Shown here one piece after another: positions 41,101-45,863 of a stretch of DNA of 64,000 nt. This DNA comes from VRUE01 sp963817905 (GTDB lineage: Bacteria > Actinomycetota > Thermoleophilia > Solirubrobacterales > 70-9), in NCBI GenBank assembly GCA_963817905.1, contig CAWFPS010000002.1:496001-560000 (forward strand), written 5' to 3'. Made by a program: the position numbers and the translations under genes. Numbering within the stretch: the stretch's first letter is position 1; each line of letters opens with the position of its first letter. Below the pieces are notes generated by a model, which worked only from the letters and a program-made list of their open reading frames with translations, made no database searches and was not told the DNA's origin.

Positions 41101-42216
41101 AGCTACGAATACGACACCGCCGACCGCATGATCGGCGAAGGGATCGAATACGACAACCTGGGACGGATCACGAGCCTGGCCGGGGAATACGCTGGCGGAG
41201 GCACGCTGACGACGAGCTACTTCGTCAATGACCTCACCCGCTCCCAGACCCAGGACGGGATCACCAACACCTACAATCTCGACGCCTCGCTACGCCAGCG
41301 CGAACGGGTCACCGAAGGCGGCTCTGAAGAAGGGACTTCGATCTACCACTACGCCGGAGGTTCGGACTCCCCGGCTTGGACCGAAGAGATCCAGGGCGAA
41401 GAAGCCAGCTGGACCCGCAGCATCTCGGCCTTGGGCGGCGGTCTCGGTGCCATCGAGACAGACACCGGAGAAGTGACCTTGCAGCTCGTGAACATGCACG
41501 GAGATCTCGTCTCCACGGTCGAAGACGATCCCGAAGCAACGAAACTACTCTCCACCCAACGCTTCGACGAGTTCGGCAATCCGCTACAGAATGGCTTCCT
41601 GGAAGGCGGCGACGCCGAATACGGCTGGCTCGGCGGTAAGAACCGGCGCACCCAACTGCCCTCTGGTGTGATCCAGATGGGTAAACGAAGCTACATGCCC
41701 GCCCTCGGTCGCTTCCTTACCCCCGACCCGGTCAAGGGCGGCTCCGCCAACGCCTACGACTACGCCGACCAGGATCCGGTCAACAACTTCGATCTAGAAG
41801 GAACAGCGTGTAAGAAGGGCAATGCCAACAAGAAGGACTGTCACAAGGCTGTGCAGAATGCAAAGAGGAAGGTCCACTCCGTACTCCGAAATCTAAGGGC
41901 TAAGCTTAGAGAGCGTCGTAGCTCCGCTCACAGCTCCAGTTTCGGTGACGGATGGGCGCCAGCGGTGAAGCAAGGTGTCAAAAACGGACTAAATGGACTG
42001 CTGAAGAAGGGCAAAGAGTTCTTTGACAAGGCGGTTAACGGCCCTAGTTCCTGCACCAAGGGGGCAGCCGTGGCAGGGACAGCGAAAAAGTATTTCGGAG
42101 CAGTAGCGGCAGAGGCAGAGGTTGGAACGGCAACGGCCATATGGGCCAGCAGATTCTCATCAACATTCGGCGCGCTTGGATTTGGTCTAGCTATCGGGTC
42201 CGCATACTTCTGCTAG
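35116..42216 (+). CDS. Giant secreted RHS/YD-repeat protein with NHL propeller and toxin-like C-terminus
   Basis: 2366 residues from GTG 35116, with AGGGGGG upstream and a signal peptide at 1-33. Order of parts: two near-identical 196-residue domains (about 38-233 and 244-439), an Fn3-like domain (455-550), an Ig-like domain (555-635), a DUF6531-type RHS entry segment (780-820; SVDLLTGAFTLSRTDVSIP), an NHL beta-propeller of about six blades (1195-1465; repeats of LWVADTENDRI), YD/RHS repeats (1475-2195) and the RHS core end GRFLTPDPVKGGSANAYDYA then DQDPVNNFDLEG. The last 135 residues are a variable tip, basic and then glycine/alanine-rich and hydrophobic, ending in Cys. RHS proteins form a shell that encloses and releases a C-terminal toxin against competitors. 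A small membrane protein follows as the likely immunity protein. The tip's activity is unknown. Confidence 0.9.
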   Translation: MTNRSIHGIALIVTATALLALGLWSAASARAEEEPVESFPASLSLAGEAEVTLQNSTDGVECKTEGEVQALGGEGQFENETSGTATLTLHNCKDSLKFTCTTLGEKAGTIVAKDLPFRLVYLSDGEPGILFLPDTESGLLATAKCGGFIPVEIAGKGVLAHITEPVLGEASPTLEVDLNASEVGEGEYAQEYTETKAGTEYGLQMIVAEEPVPATLEAEATVSFGEEKAVLASPGPLLEPPGSSFPASLSLAGEAEVTLQNSTDGVECKTEGEVQALGGEGQFENETSGTATLTLHNCKDSLKYTCTTVGEKAGTIVAKDLPFRLVYLSDGEPGILFLPDTESGLLATAKCGGFIPVEIAGKGVLAHITEPVLGEASPTLEVDLNASEVGEGEYAQEYTETKAGTEYGLQMIVAEEPVPATLEAEATVSFGEGEAVLAASSPNIAFEPLEPPEVTSEAASSVKATQATLNGSVNPRGHATSYYFEYGPTAAYGLQIPVSAESAGSGTSSVPVEQTPTGLAEGTTYHYRLVAEGDGTSYGEDVTFETVTAPETTIDSPQPSYTSHEEPPIEFSSSDPEATFKCSLDEGEKPTKACESPYALSEHLEPGWHTLYVAASDSGGNQDPTPASWTFNTAVYPTVEESSDSKLVYPEDGKRTASYFTLKAEWGEAPEGGGVTGVTFQVKLYGEDAFKEVPAECVIDSKGQGVSWPLAATSNPGHTEAVFLDVKDCAPLEQDGYPPRSLWFRAVFDGGEKAAGASESALTTFVDDYYLASSITDATESVGPASVDLLTGAFTLSRTDVSIPVPGSEANLEFTRTYHSSIAESSTVFGQDWQLSTPVESEYEGEAWTKLEKHVSPATEAVFEKECWNEEGETVACNPAEPCDGEHFCEKWEVEEARPEERWMELLDNEGAGVVFEIEGEGEGESYVSPDYAKELKLARQDAEHIVLSTPDGTHTSFVESTSGRYLPKTISFQATPSSARMVYEDPGHGEDLRLEREIAPAPEGVECKDWTSIETAGCRTLVFEYLPKNEWAKAVYHAWEVNLASIRYYDASGEKEHPHSQVVAKYNYDGSLNLTEEWDPRLPNLKEEYTYGAAMTSFTPPGEEPWEFSYEYHVWPEVLKLKAVSRASLIEEEPTATTTIAYDVPISGEAAPYEMGPAAVAEWGQADFPVDATAVFPATNVPTVEAFDPRGSVGSSGSGEGELDSPHGIATDAEGNLWVADTENDRIQRFGPEGEYLAGFGTSGSEAGQLDGPRAVAVDSGGDVWVADTENNRIEKFGPEGEYLSGFGSYGSGAGQLDSPGGIAIDSEGYVLVADTGNDRVEVFSAEGEYQGAYGSLSEPTGILTVENYFWVADTGNDRVATLFDVYGTLYFLGAFGTSGSGDSEFDRPEGLALDSSFNLLVADTGNDRVEQFNLNGYQYMAEFGSQGTGSGQFEGPSGLALDSNGYIWVADSGNGRVEQWEAVEPSLSDYEQATVHYLDPDGYEVNTASPAPPGVEGDAITTSETDAKGDVVRELSAQNRLEALEGEDPVARSKELDSHSTYTYAEDGARTVETESWGPLHEVRLENGETVEARAHTLVKNDQGFEHKEEETWPNLATEETSGAVVLGEEGELEAQLSETHYDWDLRLPTESITDPEGLDLVTKTAYYTGGPSKGQVKEESQPADTAGETADTTKTVYWTAGTNEENESCGSKAAWAGLPCVTHPVAEPSPEGGNPKLPWSWFTKYSNLDQPEETQEKTNGTTKRTTTIDYDSAGRPGTAHVTGEGTSIPPVETTYDEETGAPISQQFVCESECEGFDQQKIETTYDALGRPIEYEDADGNVSGVAYDLLGRPTVATDGKGYQTISYDEESGVATEMTDSAAGTFKAGYNGDGQMTEQLLPNGLSQKVEYDPEGTAVGLEYVKETGCSEACTWLEFHREDSIGGQVLHETGTLGSHEYSYDHAGRLTLAKETPTGEGCTTRAYSFDKDSNRLSKTTREPKEGACDTTSTGTKQSYEYDTADRMIGEGIEYDNLGRITSLAGEYAGGGTLTTSYFVNDLTRSQTQDGITNTYNLDASLRQRERVTEGGSEEGTSIYHYAGGSDSPAWTEEIQGEEASWTRSISALGGGLGAIETDTGEVTLQLVNMHGDLVSTVEDDPEATKLLSTQRFDEFGNPLQNGFLEGGDAEYGWLGGKNRRTQLPSGVIQMGKRSYMPALGRFLTPDPVKGGSANAYDYADQDPVNNFDLEGTACKKGNANKKDCHKAVQNAKRKVHSVLRNLRAKLRERRSSAHSSSFGDGWAPAVKQGVKNGLNGLLKKGKEFFDKAVNGPSSCTKGAAVAGTAKKYFGAVAAEAEVGTATAIWASRFSSTFGALGFGLAIGSAYFC
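35227..36432 (+). repeat. Tandem near-identical 588-bp duplication inside the RHS gene
   Basis: Copy 1 is 35227-35814 and copy 2 is 35845-36432, offset by 618 bp (206 codons). Only a few base differences are visible, such as GCCGGC to GCTGGC near the start and the AAATTC to AAATAC change in the middle. Each copy encodes one domain starting SFPASLSLAGEAEV with four to six conserved cysteines. The near-identity indicates recent duplication or gene conversion. Confidence 0.9.
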
Positions 42217-42263
42217 GGACCCGCAGTGCCTATGTGGATCACGCGGTCGATGGATTATCATTC

Positions 42264-42425
42264 ATGAGGTCAGTGTCCCTAGGCACGAAAATATGGTTGG
42301 CTATTGGGGCCGCAGCGGTGGTCCCGATGATCTATGCCTTGACTCAGAGAAACTTCTGGGCCGCAGGGGCCATCGCGTTTAATGAGGTCGTGTTGTTGAC
42401 CTCCCTGCCGGAGCGAAAAAGGTAG
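42264..42425 (+). CDS. Small membrane protein, candidate immunity protein of the main RHS tip
   Basis: 53 residues (MRSVSLGTKIWLAIGAAAVV). Two hydrophobic stretches (about 8-25 and 30-47) suggest a hairpin in the membrane, with a charged end LPERKR. It starts 47 bp after the RHS stop codon, the usual place for the immunity gene of an RHS toxin. The ribosome-binding site is weak and the gene is too short for family assignment. The role is inferred from position and from the same arrangement behind the other cassettes. Confidence 0.5.
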   Translation: MRSVSLGTKIWLAIGAAAVVPMIYALTQRNFWAAGAIAFNEVVLLTSLPERKR

Positions 42426-42511
42426 GCGTTCACGTGCCGTCCCCCTCGCTGGTTCCTCCGTAAGTCACGCAGGAATCTGGTTCAAGAGGGCGACACCCCG
42501 TGAACGCCTAC
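42422..42511. repeat. Inverted repeat after the first immunity gene
   Basis: GTAGGCGTTCACG (42422-42434) and CGTGAACGCCTAC (42499-42511) are perfect 13-bp complements 64 bp apart, starting at the stop codon of the small membrane gene. It may be a terminator with a large loop or a border of a former insertion. The remaining sequence to 42668 shows no other feature. Confidence 0.6.
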
Positions 42512-42668
42512 GTTCGTGATTGGTGGTTTCCATTTTCTTTGTAGATAGCTCAGTTTCGGACGAGTGGATCACACCACGCCAACCCGACCCACCTGTAACC
42601 CAGCAAGCCGACGGCGCTTGTCAGGGCGCTTGCGTCCGACCCCCGAAGGGGGCAGCGCAGTCGTCGTT

Positions 42669-42980
42669 ATGGGGCTGTGGCGCAATCTCTCTGAGACCAC
42701 CCGGAACGGGTTGCCACGGTACGGAGCGAGCACAGAGCGGGCGAGCGCGACGCTGGGCCTATATGAGGGCGGGGGAAGGCGCCGCCGCCCGCTCTCCCCA
42801 CGGCAACGGCGCTGCCTCGTTGCGTTCTATCTGCTGATCGCCCTCACCGATGTCGCCGCTGTGGTCTTCTCGGCGAGCGACCGACTGCTTCATGCGAGCA
42901 CCGCCGGCCTGTGGACGCTCGGGGCCGTGTTCCTGCTGTGGCAGGGCTCTCGGCATCGCTCTGATGGATCTGACGGGTGA
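42669..42980 (+). CDS. Small membrane protein of unknown function
   Basis: 103 residues from ATG 42669 (MGLWRNLSETTRNGLP). A basic N-terminal half (GGGRRRRPLSPRQRR) is followed by two transmembrane helices (about 52-72 and 78-95) and a short charged tail. It ends 19 bp before the IS481 element. It could be another immunity protein left without its toxin, or the partner of the orphan tip beyond the IS. No family is recognised. Confidence 0.45.
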   Translation: MGLWRNLSETTRNGLPRYGASTERASATLGLYEGGGRRRRPLSPRQRRCLVAFYLLIALTDVAAVVFSASDRLLHASTAGLWTLGAVFLLWQGSRHRSDGSDG

Positions 42981-42999
42981 AAAGGTTTGTATGGCTAGA

Positions 43000-44031
43000 T
43001 GTAATTCCTGACCACGTTGTTCATCCGGGCCTCCTTGGAGGCTGGGGGTGTCCACCACCCAGAACCAAGGAGAACCCGGATGAAGATTCACGCTAATGCC
43101 CCCTTCGGTCCGAAGGGGAGGCTCACGATGGTCGGGCGCGTCATCGAGCAGGGGTGGTCGCTGACGGAGGCGGCCGAGGCCGCCGGAGTCAGCGAGCGCA
43201 CCTGCTCGAAGTGGGTCGCCCGCTACCGCGCCGAGGGCGAGGCCGGCTTGGTCGATCGCAGCTCGGCCCCGAAGACAGTCGCCAACCGCACCGAAGAGGG
43301 CCGCATCGAGGCGATCGCGGCGCTGAGGAGGCTGCGGATGACCGGTGCGGAGATTGCCGAATGCCTGGGGATGGCGCTCTCCACCGTCTCGGGGATCCTG
43401 GCCGACATCGGCCTCGGCAAGCTGAGCCGCCTGGGGCCGCCCGAGCCGCCCAACCGCTACGAACGCAAGCGGCCGGGCGAGCTGATCCATATCGACATCA
43501 AGAAGCTGGTGCGGATCGAAGGCGGCGCCGGGCACCGCATGACCGGCAAGCGCACCACGCACGCCCGCGGCGCGGGCTGGGAGTTCGTCCACGTCTGCGT
43601 CGACGACGCCACCCGCCTTGCCTACGTCGAGGTGCTCCCCGACGAAAAGGCGAGAACGTGCGTCGGCTTCCTGCGCCGGGCGGTCGCCTTCTACCGCTCA
43701 CACGGGATCAAGGTCGAGCGCCTGATGACCGACAACGGCGGCGCCTACCGCTCCACCGTGCATGCGATCGCCTGCCGAGCCCTGAAGATCCGCCACATCC
43801 GCACCCGGCCCTACCGGCCGCGTACCAACGGCAAGGCCGAGCGCTTCATCCGCACGATGCTTGGCGGCTGGGCCTACGGGGCGATCTTTCGCTCCTCGGC
43901 CGAGCGCACCGCGGCGCTACCCGGCTGGCTGGAGTTCTATAACTGGCGCAGACCACACGGCTCCCTCAGCCACAAGCCGCCCGGAACTCGCCTCGGCGAA
44001 CTGAAGCAGAACAACCTGGTCGGGTCTTACA
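43000..44031 (+). mobile_element. IS481-family insertion sequence
   Basis: 1032 bp. Imperfect terminal inverted repeats: left TGTAATTCCTGACCACGTTG (continuing TTC), right end reading inward TGTAAGACCCGACCAGGTTG (continuing TTC), 19 of 23 positions equal. A 6-bp target duplication GCTAGA flanks it (42994-42999 and 44032-44037), matching the NCTAGN target known for IS481. The intact duplication shows a simple insertion with no later rearrangement. Confidence 0.9.
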
Positions 44032-44036
44032 GCTAG
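43080..44036 (+). CDS. IS481-family transposase
   Basis: 318 residues. N-terminal helix-turn-helix (VIEQGWSLTEAAEAAGVSER) and a second one (MTGAEIAECLGMALSTVSGI) precede an rve-type DDE catalytic domain: HIDIKKLVRI (first Asp), RLMTDNGGAYRS (second Asp), and FIRTMLGGWAYG to YNWRRPHGSLSHKPP around the Glu region. Start ATG 43080 has AAGGAGAA upstream. The stop codon TAG lies at 44034-44036, outside the right terminal repeat and within the duplicated target GCTAGA, so the element relies on its target for translation termination. The gene looks complete and probably active. Confidence 0.93.
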   Translation: MKIHANAPFGPKGRLTMVGRVIEQGWSLTEAAEAAGVSERTCSKWVARYRAEGEAGLVDRSSAPKTVANRTEEGRIEAIAALRRLRMTGAEIAECLGMALSTVSGILADIGLGKLSRLGPPEPPNRYERKRPGELIHIDIKKLVRIEGGAGHRMTGKRTTHARGAGWEFVHVCVDDATRLAYVEVLPDEKARTCVGFLRRAVAFYRSHGIKVERLMTDNGGAYRSTVHAIACRALKIRHIRTRPYRPRTNGKAERFIRTMLGGWAYGAIFRSSAERTAALPGWLEFYNWRRPHGSLSHKPPGTRLGELKQNNLVGSYS

Positions 44037-44100
44037 ATCGAAACATGTCTGCCACCCAAGCAAAGCGGACATAAAGCAATGGAGACACGAACGCCACTTG

Positions 44101-44463
44101 ATGCTTAAGGCAAATAAACGCGGCTCATTGGTGTTCCGGACGAATCAAGCCGCTTTGAAGAAGATCGTCAATGACCGTACCGGGATCAAGGGCATACAAA
44201 GGACAATCCACAAATGGAAGTTGGAAGATCGGCGGAGAGCCGAAAGGTACGGATGGAACAAAAACGAGGCGTACGGATGTTGCTCCGGCCCTTATAAAGG
44301 GTATTCCTGCGCAGATATTGCACACGGCCTTACATATACGGGCGTCACCGGCTTCTTTGCATCCCGCATACCGGGAGTCGGACTGGTGGGTGTGGTCGTG
44401 GGAGGTGCCTCAACCGTTGGGGCGGCTGCAGCACAACTTGGTAGCGATACCGGCCTGTGCTAA
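44101..44463 (+). CDS. Orphan RHS-type toxin tip, 5' end displaced by IS481
   Basis: 120 residues. A basic N-terminal half (IKGIQRTIHKWKLEDRRRAE) with several cysteines is followed by a glycine-rich hydrophobic region (VTGFFASRIPGVGLVGVVVG) and a C-terminal cysteine, closely like the tip of the main RHS protein in layout. The frame is open back to the IS481 end at 44032, and across the target duplication it joins an ATG at 42991 with AAAGG before it. The gene therefore probably began at 42991 and was split after its first codon. Lower GC than the RHS core suggests separate acquisition. A membrane-active toxin is inferred from composition only. Confidence 0.55.
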   Translation: MLKANKRGSLVFRTNQAALKKIVNDRTGIKGIQRTIHKWKLEDRRRAERYGWNKNEAYGCCSGPYKGYSCADIAHGLTYTGVTGFFASRIPGVGLVGVVVGGASTVGAAAAQLGSDTGLC

Positions 44464-44465
44464 AA

Positions 44466-44849
44466 ATGTGGCTAGTGGACGAGAACAATCAGACCTTTGA
44501 CGCGCTGTCCCACGGGGATAAGGTGCGCGTTGCAAGATTCCTTGTGCGGGGCAAGGCCCCGATCGAGCCGCAGCTCGCGGCCGCAGCTGTCGAGTTGGCC
44601 GAAAGCTATCAGCGTCGGGGCCGGGTCAGCTCAATTATTGCCCGCTGGGTACCAGTCGTCACCGCGATTATCTTGAGCTGCATGACTATCCCTGCGGCAA
44701 TTGCGGGGGACTTGGGAATGGCCATCGGTTTTTGTCTGGTAGCGCTCGGCAGCATCGCGTACGTAGCACTCGATCCGGTTGCGCGGCCGAAGAATGTCGA
44801 GCGATCCTTGGCGGCATCAAAGCAAGTGGCTAGCCGTGGAGTTCAATAG
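44466..44849 (+). CDS. Two-helix membrane protein, candidate immunity protein of the orphan tip
   Basis: 127 residues (MWLVDENNQTFDALSHGDKV). A soluble helical N-terminal part (1-60) is followed by two transmembrane segments (about 62-82 and 88-106) and a basic tail. It starts 2 bases after the toxin-like gene stop; a GTG at 44457 would overlap it. This tight coupling and the small membrane topology fit an immunity protein. About 270 bp without a convincing gene follow (44850-45118); a strong AAAGGAGG at 45056 precedes an ATG at 45063 whose frame looks spurious. Confidence 0.55.
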   Translation: MWLVDENNQTFDALSHGDKVRVARFLVRGKAPIEPQLAAAAVELAESYQRRGRVSSIIARWVPVVTAIILSCMTIPAAIAGDLGMAIGFCLVALGSIAYVALDPVARPKNVERSLAASKQVASRGVQ

Positions 44850-45118
44850 TTGAGATCTAGGCGATGGACGCGCTTCTTTGGCCTTCGAACCGGACTCAGT
44901 GATGCGGTGTGAGGGGTGGCGCTGTTGGGTTGACGGGGAGGCCTCAGGGACTGGATCCCTACCTCTGAAGCGGGATCGTGGCCTTCGTAGTCAGGGGAGT
45001 TGTCCGTCGGGACTGGACGAATGTTCTTGGACGCTTGAGGTCTTTTCTGGACAAAGGAGGCGATGGCGAAGAAGCTCTCGACTTCGATTCCGCGCAGCCA
45101 GCTTTTACGCTGGGTGAC

Positions 45119-45328
45119 ATGGCCGACGCGAACCAGCGAAAGATCAGCCGGGACTTGCAGCGCGCGCAGGCTGATTTCCAGCGCGCGCAGGGGATGCGCG
45201 ACAAGGCAAGCTCGGCCCGGCGGGATAGCTTCGAGCGTGCCCGGGTGGCGGGCTTTTCGCTTCGAGAGATCGGCAAAGACACAGGCCTGCACTTCAGTCG
45301 CGTCGCTGAAATACTCCGGGGCAAGTAG
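45119..45328 (+). CDS. Small helix-turn-helix protein
   Basis: 69 residues (MADANQRKISRDLQRAQADF). A charged helix at 5-35 is followed by a helix-turn-helix-like segment VAGFSLREIGKDTGLHFSRV at 46-65. It may be a regulator or excisionase-like protein of the integrative module that follows. The frame is open upstream to 44978 and an earlier start cannot be excluded. No named family is recognised. Confidence 0.5.
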   Translation: MADANQRKISRDLQRAQADFQRAQGMRDKASSARRDSFERARVAGFSLREIGKDTGLHFSRVAEILRGK

Positions 45329-45384
45329 AAAGCGTAGGGGTTCACCGACGCTCCTGGTACGCTTTGCGCGACCAGACAAAAGCG

Positions 45385-45417
45385 CCCCCCGGCGGCGCGC
45401 TAACGCCAACCGGGGGG
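45385..45417 (+). terminator. Hairpin before the small broken gene
   Basis: CCCCCCGG (45385-45392) pairs with CCGGGGGG (45410-45417). It lies between the helix-turn-helix gene and the next ribosome-binding site (AAGGAGAGG). Such hairpins are common between small genes of actinobacterial mobile elements. Confidence 0.55.
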
Positions 45418-45443
45418 CTGACCACAAGGAGAGGTGCCTCCTC

Positions 45444-45824
45444 ATGGCTGAGACCAACCCTACGCCGGGCAGGCGGGCGGTGCCGCTGGATCTGCCGCCC
45501 TCGCAAGTCACGATCCTTCGCAGCCTCTTGGCCGACTGGCTTCAGGGCGCGCGAAGCGACCTGAGCCATCCCAAGGGGGTGGAGAGCCCCGAGCTGACCC
45601 GACAGGAAGCCGATGCGTTCGAGCGGCTTGCGTAGGGGATCGCGGACGGCCGTGTCCTCGTGCCCGACGAGACCGCGAGAGCGGCCCTCGAAGTTGCGGC
45701 GAGGGCATATGACGAGGAGAGCGAGTACGCGGAGACCCTCGCCAACCACGACGCGCTGCACGGCCTCCTCGCGGCACTCGGAGGCGAGGCAAAGAATCCC
45801 CACCGTGGACAGCAGGGGCGATGA
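45444..45824 (+). pseudogene. Small gene interrupted by an in-frame amber codon
   Basis: ATG 45444 with a good AAGGAGAGG site starts a 63-residue frame (MAETNPTPGRRAVPLDLPPS) that ends in TAG at 45633. The same frame then continues without a break for 62 codons to TGA 45822 (GIADGRVLVPDETARAALEV, later NHDALHGLLAALGG), with the same acidic helical character. A single CAG-to-TAG change would explain it. The joined 126-residue protein has no family I recognise; it resembles small accessory proteins of mobile elements. Readthrough is possible but not indicated by any motif. Confidence 0.6.
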
Positions 45825-45863
45825 AAGCGATTGAGGCCAGGGGAGCCCTCTGAGGAGGTCGAC

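Noticed and set aside
45063..45635. 190-codon frame with a strong AAAGGAGG site before ATG 45063
   Set aside because: After about 20 codons it runs out of phase through the helix-turn-helix gene and reads as Arg/Ser-rich shadow; kept only as a note.
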